A stretch of DNA of 64,000 nucleotides from Mycetocola spongiae (GCF_020424085.1 NZ_CP080203.1:1488001-1552000); one strand, 5' to 3'; shown: positions 18,371 through 28,274, numbered from the stretch's first letter. Numbers and translations are program-made. Notes: generated by a model not told the origin, from the letters alone.

Positions 18371-19390
18371 CTATGCCGGGTGGGCGGCGAGGTAGGCATC
18401 TACCTCGGCAAGATAGGCATCGCGGCGCGAGGCGCTCAGCCAGGAGGCCTCAAAGGAGTTACGGGCCAGCTGGGCCAGATCCTCGCGGGTCAGGGCGGCC
18501 TTTTCGGCGAGCGCCACATAGTTATCGCCGATATAGCCGCCAAAATATGCGGGATCATCGGAGTTGATGGTCACGCGCAGGCCGCGGCGCAGCAGCTCCA
18601 CAATCTCATCGGATTTCATCTGCTCGGTGACAAAGGAATTAGACACGGGGCAGGCCGTAAAGCCCAGGCCGCGGGCCTTGGCAGCCTCCACCAGCTCCTC
18701 GTTTTCGAGAATATTGGTGCCGTGGTCGATGCGGTCCACACCGATCTCCTCGATGACCTGACGGATATGCTCGATCGATCCCTCCTGATCGATATCGCAG
18801 TGCATCGTGAGCAGGAAACCCTCGGCCTTGGCCCGGGCAAAAACGGCCGCAAATTTGGCGGGCGGGTTGCCGCGCTCATCGGAGTCCAGGCCGATGCCGA
18901 GGATCCACTCGCGATAGGGCAGCGCCTCCATGAGCGTGGCCATGGCAAACTCCGCGGACAGGTCGCGCAGCATGCACAGGATGAGTTCCCCGGAGATGCC
19001 AAAATCGGCACGCGCCTCGATGATCGCGCGGCGATAGCCACCGATCACATCGGCAAAGGGAACGCCGCGGCCGGTATGCGCCTGCGGGTCAAAAAACATT
19101 TCGGCGTGCCTGGTGCCCTGGCTCGCGGCCTTCTTCAGATAGGCATAGGCCAGATCGCGGAAGTCATCGGCGGTGCGCAGCACATCCATCGCCGGATAGT
19201 ACACGGCGAGGAAGCTGGTCAGGTCGTGGAAGTTATAGGTGGCACGCACCTCGTCCACGGTCTTCTGGGCCAGCTCGATGCCATTGCGGCGGGCGAGCTC
19301 AAATTTCAGTTCGGGCTCGAGGGTGCCCTCGAGGTGCAGGTGCAGTTCGGCCTTGGGAAGGCCCTGGGCGAAGGTGGCCAGATCGGTCAT
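18371..19390 (-). CDS. Adenosine/adenine deaminase family hydrolase
   Basis: The 339-residue TIM-barrel amidohydrolase has the metal-binding HLHLEG (H17, H19), RIDHGTN around 220-226 and NSDDP around 276-280. The canonical HAGE motif, which carries the catalytic glutamate in adenosine deaminases, is replaced by HCDID (197-201), so the exact substrate (adenosine, adenine or a modified nucleoside) is uncertain. I chose ATG 19390 because GAGGA precedes it and the family domain starts right after; the frame extends far upstream in low-complexity sequence. Confidence 0.82.
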   Translation of the reverse strand: MTDLATFAQGLPKAELHLHLEGTLEPELKFELARRNGIELAQKTVDEVRATYNFHDLTSFLAVYYPAMDVLRTADDFRDLAYAYLKKAASQGTRHAEMFFDPQAHTGRGVPFADVIGGYRRAIIEARADFGISGELILCMLRDLSAEFAMATLMEALPYREWILGIGLDSDERGNPPAKFAAVFARAKAEGFLLTMHCDIDQEGSIEHIRQVIEEIGVDRIDHGTNILENEELVEAAKARGLGFTACPVSNSFVTEQMKSDEIVELLRRGLRVTINSDDPAYFGGYIGDNYVALAEKAALTREDLAQLARNSFEASWLSASRRDAYLAEVDAYLAAHPA

Positions 19391-19476
19391 GGGGAAAATA
19401 CTCCTCGTAAATGGGGATGGGAGCGCGGACGCGGGCCGCACCTGAATTTTATACCGCCCGGATGCGATGCCGATTC

Positions 19477-19499
19477 GGGAGGGAGGGAGGGAGGGAGGG
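19477..19499 (+). repeat. GGGA tandem repeat, G-quadruplex candidate
   Basis: Six GGG runs separated by single A bases lie on the plus strand, about 90 bases upstream of the deaminase start (minus strand, where the mRNA would read TCCC repeats). Such a tract can form a G-quadruplex in DNA. Confidence 0.7.
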
Positions 19500-19541
19500 A
19501 ACGACGAGCCACATTGGACACACGCGGCAACCGGGCATCTC

Positions 19542-20834
19542 CTATTCCGGCGGAGCGGAGAGCCCCAGCCGGGGGTAGAGCACGTCAAAGCCGATCCTGA
19601 GCCCTCCCAGCAGCGCGTCCGCACCGTGCCCCGCCCCGGGGATCCCGGCAAGGGTGGTTTTCATTCCGGATGCGCGCGCGCCGGCTTCCACCGCCGCGGC
19701 CTGTGCACCATAGACCGGATCGTCACCGCCGAATGTGAAGATTGCGGTGCTATTCGGATAGTGGTGCGCGGCGAGAATATTCAATGGTTTGGCCGCTTCA
19801 AAGGCGGCCCTATCACCGTTAAATCCATCCCGGAGCACCAGGTCGGGCACGGCATAGCCCTGGGACTGTTCCCCCGAAATATCGAGAATATTATGGAAAA
19901 CCGCGGGATATTTTGCCCCCAGGTAGATCGCACACTCCCCACCATTGGAGTATCCCGCCACGGTCCAATCCGCCGGATTTTGCGAGATGGGCAGGTTTTG
20001 TTTTGCCCAGTTCAGCACATCTTTTGTGAGATAGGTTTCCACGGCTCCGTATTTTGCGGTATCCAGGCACATCGGGTCCTGGTCGGGATTGCCCGTCTGA
20101 TCCGCCACGACCACCACGGGCGCAAGCCCATTATGTTCCTGCGCATAGACATCAAGCGTCTGCTGAATATAGAGCGGAGTGGGGTCCCCCGGCTGCCCCA
20201 TCATCATCAGGACAAACGGCAGGGCCGGTGGGTTGGGCACAAGCGCGGCGGGGGGCAAATAGATTCCCGCGGGGCGCGCCTGAAAGCCCGATTCCGGGTT
20301 GGGTATTTCCTGCGTCCCCGTCTGTCCGATGGAGGGCATTTCTGCGGGTGGTTTCCAACTGCGATAAAGCGGCCCGGGGACGGTTATTGCCGCACCCCCG
20401 GCGAGTGTCAGCGGCTTATGTTGCACGATATGCAGGAAGGAGCCCACCGTGGGGTTCAGCCCGAAGGCCGCGTTCACGAGCAGGGTCGAGCTCAGCGCGA
20501 AGGAGAGCATCGCGAGGATCGCGAGGAGCTTACGCCACCAGCGGCTGCGCCAGAGGTTCACCACGGCCACGGCGAGCGCGGCACACGTGATCACCACCCA
20601 GAAGCGGGACGGGGTGCCGATCGGATCGCCAAAGCTATGCCAGACGCGCTCCACCAGGATCAGGAGCGTAATAGCCACGACGATCCCGGCCAGGAGGCCG
20701 ATGCCCAGCGTGAATAGCCAGCGCCGGGTGGGCCGCCGGCACAGCAGATAGATCAGGAGGGCCGCGGAGAGCGCATAGCTCAGCACGGGCACCACACCGG
20801 AGATGATATTCACGTCCAGTAGATGTTCAAACAC
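19542..20834 (-). CDS. Membrane-anchored alpha/beta-hydrolase (esterase D/mycolyltransferase-like)
   Basis: The 430-residue protein begins with about four membrane helices (to about residue 140) and then has an extracytoplasmic alpha/beta-hydrolase domain. The nucleophile elbow is GYSNGG, the acid is probably in FGGDDP, and the His is in GAGHGAD. It resembles esterase-family proteins related to mycolyltransferases. The substrate is unknown; acylation or deacylation of an envelope glycan is possible. I chose GTG 20834, which has GGAG upstream at good spacing; an ATG at 20879 is the alternative. Confidence 0.72.
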   Translation of the reverse strand: MFEHLLDVNIISGVVPVLSYALSAALLIYLLCRRPTRRWLFTLGIGLLAGIVVAITLLILVERVWHSFGDPIGTPSRFWVVITCAALAVAVVNLWRSRWWRKLLAILAMLSFALSSTLLVNAAFGLNPTVGSFLHIVQHKPLTLAGGAAITVPGPLYRSWKPPAEMPSIGQTGTQEIPNPESGFQARPAGIYLPPAALVPNPPALPFVLMMMGQPGDPTPLYIQQTLDVYAQEHNGLAPVVVVADQTGNPDQDPMCLDTAKYGAVETYLTKDVLNWAKQNLPISQNPADWTVAGYSNGGECAIYLGAKYPAVFHNILDISGEQSQGYAVPDLVLRDGFNGDRAAFEAAKPLNILAAHHYPNSTAIFTFGGDDPVYGAQAAAVEAGARASGMKTTLAGIPGAGHGADALLGGLRIGFDVLYPRLGLSAPPE

Positions 20835-20968
20835 TTCTGTAGCTCCCCGCGTCTGGGCCCGAATAGAACACCACGGCATAAAATTATGGGTGCGAAAAGT
20901 GACGTTATTCGTTTCTTCTGGGCGTTACCTGCACGGCCGCCCTCCCGCCCGTGACGGGCCACAGCGCC

Positions 20969-20974
20969 TAGACT
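20969..20974 (+). promoter_or_regulatory. Candidate -10 box of rmlD
   Basis: TAGACT lies 27 bases before the rmlD start, followed by a clear GAAGGA ribosome binding site. No convincing -35 is seen. Confidence 0.4.
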
Positions 20975-21001
20975 CGGAAGCGAACACGATCGAAGGAAAA
21001 C

Positions 21002-21862
21002 ATGCGATATTTGATTACCGGTGCCGCGGGTATGCTCGGCCGCGACCTGCAGAGTGTCTTGGCCGACCGCGACGTTACCGCCCTGGGCCGCGCCGAGCTG
21101 GACATCACCGATCTGGAGGCCACGCGCGCCGCCGTGGCCGGCCACGATGTGGTCATTAACGCCGCCGCGTATACAGCCGTGGACAACGCCGAAACCGATG
21201 AGGATGCCGCATTTGCGGTGAATGCGCTGGGCGCAAAAAACCTCGCGATTGCCGCGCGCGAGGCCGGGGCTAAGCTGCTCCAAGTCTCCACCGACTATGT
21301 GTTTAACGGCACCGCCACCGAGCCCTATCCCGAGGACACCGCGCGCGAGCCCGTCTCCGCCTATGGCCGCACCAAGGCCGCGGGCGAGGAATTTGCGCAG
21401 GCAGAGCACCCCGGGGGCACCTATATTGTGCGCACCGCCTGGCTCTACGGCGAGCACGGCGGAAACTTCCCCGCCACGATGCTGCGCCTGGCCGGCAGCA
21501 ACCCCACGGTCTCCGTGGTGGCCGATCAGGTGGGTCAGCCCACCTGGACCCTCGACCTCGCCCGGCAGCTGCGGGCCCTCGCCGAGTCCGATGCCCCCGC
21601 GGGCGCGTATCACGGCACCAACTCCGGCGCGGGAAGCTGGTACGACTTCGCCCGGGCCACGTTTGCCGAGGCGGGTCTGGATGCCGAGCGCGTGCTGAAG
21701 ACCGATAGCGCCAGCTTTGTGCGTCCCGCCCCGCGCCCCGCGTTCTCGGTGCTGGGTCACGATGCCTGGGCGGCCGTGGGCCTGCCCGCGATGCGTCCGT
21801 GGCGCGAGGCCCTGCACGAGGCCGTGGCCTCGGGCGCGGTCGCGGCCCCGGAAGCCTCCTAG
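21002..21862 (+). CDS. rmlD: dTDP-4-dehydrorhamnose reductase
   Basis: The 286-residue short-chain-dehydrogenase-type enzyme carries out the last step of dTDP-L-rhamnose synthesis. The Rossmann motif is YLITGAAGMLGRDL, the STDYVFNG segment is present, and the catalytic Tyr/Lys are in YGRTK. GAAGGA precedes the ATG. It lies about 5 kb from rmlC-rmlA and is followed 39 bases on by a glycosyltransferase, a probable operon. Confidence 0.93.
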   Translation: MRYLITGAAGMLGRDLQSVLADRDVTALGRAELDITDLEATRAAVAGHDVVINAAAYTAVDNAETDEDAAFAVNALGAKNLAIAAREAGAKLLQVSTDYVFNGTATEPYPEDTAREPVSAYGRTKAAGEEFAQAEHPGGTYIVRTAWLYGEHGGNFPATMLRLAGSNPTVSVVADQVGQPTWTLDLARQLRALAESDAPAGAYHGTNSGAGSWYDFARATFAEAGLDAERVLKTDSASFVRPAPRPAFSVLGHDAWAAVGLPAMRPWREALHEAVASGAVAAPEAS

Positions 21863-21901
21863 CCCCGTTCCCCGATCCGACCAACCGAAGGGCGGTACCC
21901 C

Positions 21902-23038
21902 GTGAGTGCAGTACTTAAGATGGTCCTCGACCAGGCGATCTCCCCGGAGCCGGGCGGCATCGCCCGCTATGCCGAGGAGCTCACGCGCGCGCTGATCGCC
22001 ACCGCCCCGCGCGGCTGTCGGGTCGAGGGCATCATCTCGGCGCAGCCTACCGAGCGCATCGAGGCCCTCGCCGCCCGGCTTCCGGGCCTCGGCGAGCTAC
22101 ACCGGGTCACCCTGCCGCGGCGCGAGCTCGCGGCGGCCTGGCAGCTGGGGTTGGCCTCGGGCGCCGGGGACGGCATGATCCATGCGCCGGGTCTGCTGGC
22201 CCCGCTGCGCCGCCATAATCGCTCACTGGATCACACCCAGGTGGTGGTCACCGTGCACGATACGCTGGCCTGGAACGCGCCCAAGACCCTGACCCATGCC
22301 AGCGTCACATGGCAAAAGCAGAGCATGAAGCGCGTGCGCAAACACGCCGATGCCGTGATTGTGCCCTCGCATGCGGTCGCGGAGCAGCTCGCGCAGATCG
22401 TGGACCTGGGCGACCGGGTGCGGGTCATCCCGCCCGCGGTCTCCCCCGGGCTTGTGGTACCCGCGGATGCCAAGTGGCGTGCGGGAAATCTCGACCTACC
22501 CGCTGACTATATCCTCACGCTGGGCAGCCTGGATCCGCGGCGCGGCCTCGAACCGCTCCTGCAGGCTCTGGCGCTGCCCGATGCCCCGGACCTGCCGCTG
22601 CTGATTCTGGGCCCGGCCACGTGGGGCGCGGTCTCGGTCGCGCAGGCCGCCGATGAGGCGGGCCTGGCCGAGGGCCGGGTACGCACCCTCGGCTATCTCA
22701 GCGATGCCGATCTGGCCGTGGTGTATGCCCGGGCGAGCGCGTTTATCTATCCCAGCACGCGCGAGAGCTCGGGCCTGCCCGTGCTTGAGGCGCTCACGCT
22801 GGGCACCCCGGTGATCCATTCGGATGATCCGGCACTGCTGGAGGTGGCCGGCGGCGCGGGCTATCCCGTGGAGGCCGGCGGGCCGGGCTATCCCGAGCGC
22901 CTCGCGGCGGCCCTCGCCGAGGTGTTGGGCGATGAGGAGCGCCGCGCTCACCTGCGTGTGCTGGGCCAGGATCGCGCCCAGGCCTTCGGCTGGAACGACT
23001 CCGCCGAGCGGGTCTGGGCGCTGCACGCCGAGATGTAG
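21902..23038 (+). CDS. Glycosyltransferase family 4 protein
   Basis: The 378-residue GT-B enzyme has an N-terminal acceptor domain (DQAISPEPGGIARYAEEL) and a C-terminal GT4 domain (YILTLGSLDPRRGLEPLLQA, then YPSTRESSGLPVLEAL). The GT4 phosphate-binding E-x7-E type motif is visible. GTG 21902 has GAAGGG upstream. Being directly downstream of rmlD, it is a reasonable candidate for a rhamnosyl- or mannosyltransferase in glycan assembly; the donor is not determined. Confidence 0.83.
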   Translation: MSAVLKMVLDQAISPEPGGIARYAEELTRALIATAPRGCRVEGIISAQPTERIEALAARLPGLGELHRVTLPRRELAAAWQLGLASGAGDGMIHAPGLLAPLRRHNRSLDHTQVVVTVHDTLAWNAPKTLTHASVTWQKQSMKRVRKHADAVIVPSHAVAEQLAQIVDLGDRVRVIPPAVSPGLVVPADAKWRAGNLDLPADYILTLGSLDPRRGLEPLLQALALPDAPDLPLLILGPATWGAVSVAQAADEAGLAEGRVRTLGYLSDADLAVVYARASAFIYPSTRESSGLPVLEALTLGTPVIHSDDPALLEVAGGAGYPVEAGGPGYPERLAAALAEVLGDEERRAHLRVLGQDRAQAFGWNDSAERVWALHAEM

Positions 23039-23058
23039 CTCCGCTGCCCCACCCGCGC

Positions 23059-24408
23059 CTATTCGGCGGCGGGTGGGTGCAGCAGCGCGTTGATCTTTGC
23101 GTGGATATCGGGCACGTCCGGATTATCCTGGTTGATCCCGTTTGCGGGGGTCAGCTCCAGCGTCTGGATCGGTTCCGATTTGGTTTTGGTTGCCAGGTTC
23201 ACAAAATACCCGAGCATATCCCCCGGGATATCCGTGGTGACCACCTGGGTTCCGGCGCTCGCGATGGCATCAAATTTGGACATCACGTTCTGCGGGGTGA
23301 ACTGCGCGATGATTGCCGATTGCAGCTGCCGCTGGCGCTCCATGCGATCAAAATCGCTTGTGCCGTGGCGGGAACGGGCAAACCACTGCGCGTGATAGCC
23401 GTCCATGCGCTGCACACCCGGCTCGATCCACTCCACAACCCCGCGCAGCTGCTCATCGCCGCCGATGGGCAGGCGCTTATCCACCGTGACCTCCACGCCG
23501 CCCAGCGCGTCGATCAGATCGGCGAAGCCCTGCATGTCCACAAGCACGTAATACGGGATGCGCAGCCCGGTGAGGGCCTCCGCGGCATCCTTGGTGGCCT
23601 CGATACCGGGGGTTGAGCCCTCGGCCTTGGCGTCCGGATACCAATCCGCATGCCAGGTCTCGGCCTCGGTATAAATGGAATTAAGCTTGCACGCGCTGAC
23701 ATCGCAGCGCTTATAGCCGTTGGGATAGCGCTTATGCATCGGCGAGCTCTCCACAAACGGCACGTTGAGCATGTCCCGCGGCAGGCCGATCATCGTGGCC
23801 TGGCCGGTATCGGCATTCACCGAGACCACCGAGAGGCTATCGGGGCGCAGGCCCGCGCGGTCGGGGCCGGCATCGCCGCCCAGCAGCAAAATATTATAAT
23901 AACCGTCGGTGGGTTCCTCGGGTGGGGCCCCCGGCCCAAAGATCGACCCGAGGGTGCGGCCCGCCACATTGGCATAATAGGCGCCGGCGGAGGCCACCCC
24001 GGTGGACAGCACCGCGAGCAGCAGGGCCAGCAAAATCACCAGAACGCGCGCGAGCGGCCGGGCCTTCACCACGCGCAGCAGCCGGAAGGTATCCACGGCG
24101 AAGACCAGCCAGATCAGGGCATAGGCGATCAGGACCGCCTGCACGCCGATCAGAAACCAGGGGTTGGTGAGCAGCGAATAGAGCTGGGTGGGCCAGGCAA
24201 AATAGAGCACCACGGCGGCCAGAACCAGCACCCAGAGCAGCAGCGTGCTGCCCAGGCCAAAGCGCCCAAACCGCCGGTTGCCGGCGAGGACCTGCGCCGA
24301 TCCGGGGATCAGGAAGTTCAGGACCACCAGCCACCAGGCGCGGCGGCCCATGACCTCGGGGGAGGCGGTATTGGGGTGGCGGATCGGTTCGCCCAGCTGC
24401 AGGGTCAT
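23059..24408 (-). CDS. LytR-CpsA-Psr (LCP) family glycopolymer ligase
   Basis: The 449-residue membrane protein has about four hydrophobic segments in the first 150 residues, then an extracytoplasmic LCP domain. Conserved segments are [44 protein letters not shown] and the basic cluster [21 protein letters not shown] enzymes transfer polyprenyl-linked glycopolymers to peptidoglycan, so this one may attach the glycan made by this cluster. Its ATG overlaps the purE stop by four bases. Confidence 0.88.
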   Translation of the reverse strand: MTLQLGEPIRHPNTASPEVMGRRAWWLVVLNFLIPGSAQVLAGNRRFGRFGLGSTLLLWVLVLAAVVLYFAWPTQLYSLLTNPWFLIGVQAVLIAYALIWLVFAVDTFRLLRVVKARPLARVLVILLALLLAVLSTGVASAGAYYANVAGRTLGSIFGPGAPPEEPTDGYYNILLLGGDAGPDRAGLRPDSLSVVSVNADTGQATMIGLPRDMLNVPFVESSPMHKRYPNGYKRCDVSACKLNSIYTEAETWHADWYPDAKAEGSTPGIEATKDAAEALTGLRIPYYVLVDMQGFADLIDALGGVEVTVDKRLPIGGDEQLRGVVEWIEPGVQRMDGYHAQWFARSRHGTSDFDRMERQRQLQSAIIAQFTPQNVMSKFDAIASAGTQVVTTDIPGDMLGYFVNLATKTKSEPIQTLELTPANGINQDNPDVPDIHAKINALLHPPAAE

Positions 24409-24914
24409 AGGCGCGCTTTAAGGGCCGCGTTTTTCTCCTCGACCATCGCGGCGAGCTCGCGCTGATACGCCTCGAGGCGTTCGGCGAGCGCGGTATCGGA
24501 GGTGGCGAGGATTCGGGCCGCGAGGATTCCGGCGTTTTTGGCCCCGCCGATGGACACCGTGGCCACGGGGATGCCGCCGGGCATCTGCACGATCGACAGC
24601 AGGGAGTCCATGCCGTCCAGCGTGCTCAGCGGCACGGGCACGCCGATCACCGGCAGGGCCGTGACCGAGGCCAGCATCCCGGGCAGGTGCGCGGCACCGC
24701 CGGCGCCGGCGATGATCACGCTCAGCCCACGGCCGCGTGCCTCCTCGCCATAGGCGATGAGCTTATGCGGGGTGCGGTGCGCGCTGACCACCTCGACCTC
24801 GTGGTCGATTCCAAATTCGGTGAGCTGGGCCGAGGCCGCGGCCATGACCGACCAATCGGAATCGCTTCCCATGACAAGGCCGACCCGGGGAGAATTGCTG
24901 GCGTGATAGGGCAT
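24405..24914 (-). CDS. purE: N5-carboxyaminoimidazole ribonucleotide mutase
   Basis: The 169-residue enzyme rearranges N5-CAIR to CAIR in purine synthesis. The motifs are [19 protein letters not shown], and [11 protein letters not shown]. The ATG at 24914 has no Shine-Dalgarno but sits seven bases after TAAAAT, which overlaps the purK stop; an internal leaderless start is possible in addition to read-through from purK. It precedes the LCP gene with a four-base overlap. Confidence 0.93.
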   Translation of the reverse strand: MPYHASNSPRVGLVMGSDSDWSVMAAASAQLTEFGIDHEVEVVSAHRTPHKLIAYGEEARGRGLSVIIAGAGGAAHLPGMLASVTALPVIGVPVPLSTLDGMDSLLSIVQMPGGIPVATVSIGGAKNAGILAARILATSDTALAERLEAYQRELAAMVEEKNAALKARL

Positions 24915-24924
24915 GGGGGTTATT

Positions 24925-26067
24925 TTAGTCACGCCGATTGAGAAATACTGATTCCACGGCCCGGGCGCGCTCGCGCACGGCCGTCTCCTCGGTGCCCGTG
25001 ACATTAATATGGCCCACCTTACGGCCCGGGCGCGGCGTCTTGCCGTAATTATGAATCTTGGCATCGGGGAACGCCGCCATCGCCTCGGGATAGCGATCCT
25101 CGAGGGTTCCGGTCTCGGGTCCGCCGAGAATATTGGCCATCACGGTCACGGGGGCGCGGGTCTCGGTGGCCCCGAGCGGCAGATCGGCCACGGCCCGGAG
25201 GTGCTGCTCAAACTGGCTCGTGATCGCGCCGTCCTGGGTCCAGTGCCCGGAGTTATGCGGGCGCATCGCCATCTCGTTCACCAGCAGACGTCCATCGCGT
25301 GTCTCGAAGAGCTCCACGGCAAACGTGCCGGTGATGTCCAGCCCGTCCGCGAGCAGCTCCGCGATGCGTCGCGCCTCGGCGGCGAGGGCGCCGGCCGAGC
25401 CGGAGGCCGGGGCCACCACCTCGGCACATACGCCGCCGCGCTGCACGGTCTCGGCGAGCGGCCAATACGCGGCCTGTCCCCCGGGGCGGCGTGCGCCGAG
25501 CTGCGCGAGTTCGCGCGTGAAGTCCACCAGTTCCTCCACGAGGAGGGCGCCGGGGATACCCGATTCGGCCACGGTCGCAAACCAGTCGGTGGCCTCGTGG
25601 GCGGCACGCACCACGCGCACACCCTTGCCGTCATATCCGCCGCGCGGGGTCTTGAGGACCGCGGCCCCGCCGTGCTCGGCCAGGAACGCCTCCAGCTCGG
25701 AAATATTGCGGACGGCTGCCCACGCGGGCCCGGGAACACCCAGCTCGTCGAGCCGGGTGCGCATCACGATTTTGTCCTGGGCGTGGAAGAGCGCGCCGGG
25801 TCCGGGGCGCACCGCGACACCGGCCGCAAGCAGGGCCTCCAAGATATGCTGCGGGACGTGTTCGTGGTCAAACGTGACAACATCCACGTCGCGGGCAAAG
25901 GCCAGCACGGTATCCAGGTCGCGGTAGTCTCCCACGGCGGTGGCGGCGAGCGCGGCGGGGGAACCCTCCGCCTCGGCGAGCACCCGCAGGTCCAGCCCGA
26001 GGTTGATCGCGGCGGGGATCATCATGCGCGCCAGCTGTCCGCCACCGATTACACCGATTCGTATCAC
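24925..26067 (-). CDS. purK: 5-(carboxyamino)imidazole ribonucleotide synthase
   Basis: The 380-residue ATP-grasp enzyme makes N5-CAIR from AIR, bicarbonate and ATP, handing its product to Pur[12 protein letters not shown] begins at about residue 6; [17 protein letters not shown] and [14 protein letters not shown] are the family signatures. I chose GTG 26067, with GGAG nine bases upstream and the conserved domain starting at once. It is adjacent to purE on the same strand. Confidence 0.93.
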   Translation of the reverse strand: MIRIGVIGGGQLARMMIPAAINLGLDLRVLAEAEGSPAALAATAVGDYRDLDTVLAFARDVDVVTFDHEHVPQHILEALLAAGVAVRPGPGALFHAQDKIVMRTRLDELGVPGPAWAAVRNISELEAFLAEHGGAAVLKTPRGGYDGKGVRVVRAAHEATDWFATVAESGIPGALLVEELVDFTRELAQLGARRPGGQAAYWPLAETVQRGGVCAEVVAPASGSAGALAAEARRIAELLADGLDITGTFAVELFETRDGRLLVNEMAMRPHNSGHWTQDGAITSQFEQHLRAVADLPLGATETRAPVTVMANILGGPETGTLEDRYPEAMAAFPDAKIHNYGKTPRPGRKVGHINVTGTEETAVRERARAVESVFLNRRD

Positions 26068-26236
26068 GTTTTTGGGCTCCCGCCATAGGTCTAAACTGAG
26101 GTCACGCAGACTATTCAAAGCTCATGTTATAAAACTCGGGTTACACTAGCTGCTCGGTACCCATCTTTCCTCATGTGTGCCGTCACAGCTAACTTCAACC
26201 TCCGCGCGGATGGTTTTTCAGCCCCGAGGAGGGTCT

Positions 26237-26767
26237 ATGTCGTTTTCCGATCTGAAAGCGCACCGGTGGTATCCGTTTTTTAGCCAGCTGTTTCGATTCG
26301 GGGCGGTGGGTGGCGCGGGACTGATTGTCACCATCGTCACGTTTAACCTTCTGATCACCGGTCCGCTCGCCCCGGGCGTGGTGCACCGTGGCTCGATCAT
26401 CGCCACGATCATCGCACAGACGCTCGCGATCATCACCAACTGGCTCGGAAACCGCTTCTGGACGTTTGCGACCCATCGCGCCTCCGGCACGTTCCGCGAG
26501 GGTGTGGAGTTTTTTGCCGTGAGCCTCGTCGGAATGGGCATCGGCACGGCCTGTGTCTGGATCTCCCACGATGTGCTGGGGTTCACCTCGCAGCTGGCCG
26601 ATAATATCGCGCTGAATGTTGTGGGCCTCGCGCTCGGCTCCATCTTCCGCTTTGCGCTTTACCGCTACTGGGTCTTCTCGCCCAAGCGCCGCGGAATCGC
26701 CGCGGAAACCGCGTCCACCACGGAGATCGACACCGATACCGGTACCGTCCGCGTTCACGCCTCCTAG
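26237..26767 (+). CDS. GtrA-family membrane protein
   Basis: The 176-residue protein has four membrane helices with the GtrA pattern (FRFGAVGGAGLIVT, TNWLGNRFWTF, FALYRYWVF). GtrA-like proteins are thought to move polyprenyl-phosphate sugars or otherwise assist glycosylation of envelope polymers, which suits the nearby glycan genes. ATG 26237 is preceded by a strong GAGGAGGG. It converges with the PH-domain gene. Confidence 0.82.
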   Translation: MSFSDLKAHRWYPFFSQLFRFGAVGGAGLIVTIVTFNLLITGPLAPGVVHRGSIIATIIAQTLAIITNWLGNRFWTFATHRASGTFREGVEFFAVSLVGMGIGTACVWISHDVLGFTSQLADNIALNVVGLALGSIFRFALYRYWVFSPKRRGIAAETASTTEIDTDTGTVRVHAS

Positions 26768-26788
26768 GCCGCGGCCGCCCGCCGAAGC

Positions 26789-27358
26789 CTAGCGTCGCGG
26801 CGGGGCCATCAGGCCGGTGGCGCCCAGCGCCGAGGTGCCGCCGATCAGCACCTGGTTTTTTTCGATCAGGTGGTGCAGGGTATCCACGATCAGAGTGGCC
26901 CCCGGAACGCTCTTAATCACCAGCGGGCGCTCGACGCCCGAGGTCAGCAGGATCGTGGCGGAACCGGTGAGGGCCTGGAGCGCCCCGCGGCGCACCGTGA
27001 TCTCATAGCCGCGGGAATGAAAAATCTCGCGCCGCTCGCGCACAAAAAAGCCCTTGCGCACGATCACCCGGCGCGTGGTGATGGTGGTACGCCGATTCAG
27101 CCAGTTCATGAACGGCCACAGCACCAGCAGCAAAAACGCCACTACTGCCCCGCCGAGGATGCTCCACATTTCCCAGCCCTCGGGATAGAGCCCCACCCCA
27201 TAGGCGGAAAGCCCGGCGATCAGAATCAGAAAGAGCGCGGGCAGAATAAGCACGCGACCGTGGCGGCGCACGCGGGCAACCACCCGTTCGGTCGGCACGA
27301 CGGGGTTCATCTGCAGGGCGGGATCATCGCCGAGATATCCACGTGTTGAATCGACCAT
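26789..27358 (-). CDS. PH-domain (bPH2) membrane protein
   Basis: The 189-residue protein has two adjacent hydrophobic segments (about residues 35-85), then TTITTRRVIVRKGFFVRERREIFHSRGYEI. This is the DUF304/bPH2 pattern of bacterial PH-like domains. The cellular role of this family is poorly defined. It lies between the gtrA and birA genes; the ATG has AGG close upstream. Confidence 0.75.
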   Translation of the reverse strand: MVDSTRGYLGDDPALQMNPVVPTERVVARVRRHGRVLILPALFLILIAGLSAYGVGLYPEGWEMWSILGGAVVAFLLLVLWPFMNWLNRRTTITTRRVIVRKGFFVRERREIFHSRGYEITVRRGALQALTGSATILLTSGVERPLVIKSVPGATLIVDTLHHLIEKNQVLIGGTSALGATGLMAPPRR

Positions 27359-27455
27359 GACCTATTCCTATCAGGTTGCGGGCCGCGAGACCCCGCGGAA
27401 CGCCGCGGAGCCCGCTAACTTCGGGGTGTTCTCCCCGGGATACCGGGTGTGCCGG

Positions 27456-28274
27456 TTACGCGCCCGGGGTGGGGAACCGGAGGTGGGTGATATCTCCCGC
27501 GGCGATCGGGGTCGACTCCCCGCTCGTGGCATCGCGCACGATCAGGCGGCCGCCGGGATCGATCCCCTCGGCACGGCCCAGCAGGGTGCGCCCCGCGGGC
27601 ATCTCCACGCGCACATCGCGGCCGAGGGTATCGCAGCGCGCGGTGACCCGCGCGGCCAGGCCCGAGGCCACCGCATCGCCCCCCGCGGCCACGAGGCCGT
27701 CGTAGAGCTCGCGGAAGCGCGAGAGATAAAGCGAGACAATCGCATCGGGGGTGACCCGGGCACCAAGCACTGCAAGCGAGGTGGCATGGGCCACGGGCAG
27801 CTGCTCGGCGCTCATCTCGGTATTCAGGCCCGCACCGATCACGACGGCGCGCTCGCCCGTGATCTCCGCGAGCGTTCCGCAGATCTTTTTGCCATCCACC
27901 AGCACATCATTGGGCCATTTCAGGGCCGCGCGTTCGGGCTCCAGGCCGGATTCGGCAAGCACCGCGGCCACGGCCTCGGTCATCGCGATGCCCGCCAGCA
28001 GGGCGATCCAGCCGTAGCTCTCCACCGGGAACTGCGGACGAATCAGGACGGAGATGGCCAGGCCCGAGCCGGGCGCCGAGGCCCAGGTGCGGTCCAGGCG
28101 CGCCCGGCCGGAAAGCTGGGTATCGGTCAGGAGAACCGAAAAATGCGGCCACTGCGCGGGGTCGGCACCGGCCTCGCGCACCAGCTCTGTATTGGTGGAC
28201 TCCGATTCGGCGCGCCAGACCAGGCGCGCGGCCAGGGCGGAGGATTGGGGAAGGGCGGGGGCGTCGGCAGTCAT
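27456..28274 (-). CDS. birA: Biotin--[acetyl-CoA-carboxylase] ligase
   Basis: The 272-residue enzyme attaches biotin to the carrier domain of acyl-CoA carboxylase. The biotin/ATP-binding segment is LSGRARLDRTW, and LKWPNDVLVDGKKICGTLAEI is the catalytic signature. There is no N-terminal helix-turn-helix, so it is a monofunctional (non-repressor) type. ATG 28274 was chosen because the domain begins about 15 residues later. It is divergent from the carboxyltransferase gene and its likely substrate is the alpha chain at 35764. Confidence 0.92.
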   Translation of the reverse strand: MTADAPALPQSSALAARLVWRAESESTNTELVREAGADPAQWPHFSVLLTDTQLSGRARLDRTWASAPGSGLAISVLIRPQFPVESYGWIALLAGIAMTEAVAAVLAESGLEPERAALKWPNDVLVDGKKICGTLAEITGERAVVIGAGLNTEMSAEQLPVAHATSLAVLGARVTPDAIVSLYLSRFRELYDGLVAAGGDAVASGLAARVTARCDTLGRDVRVEMPAGRTLLGRAEGIDPGGRLIVRDATSGESTPIAAGDITHLRFPTPGA

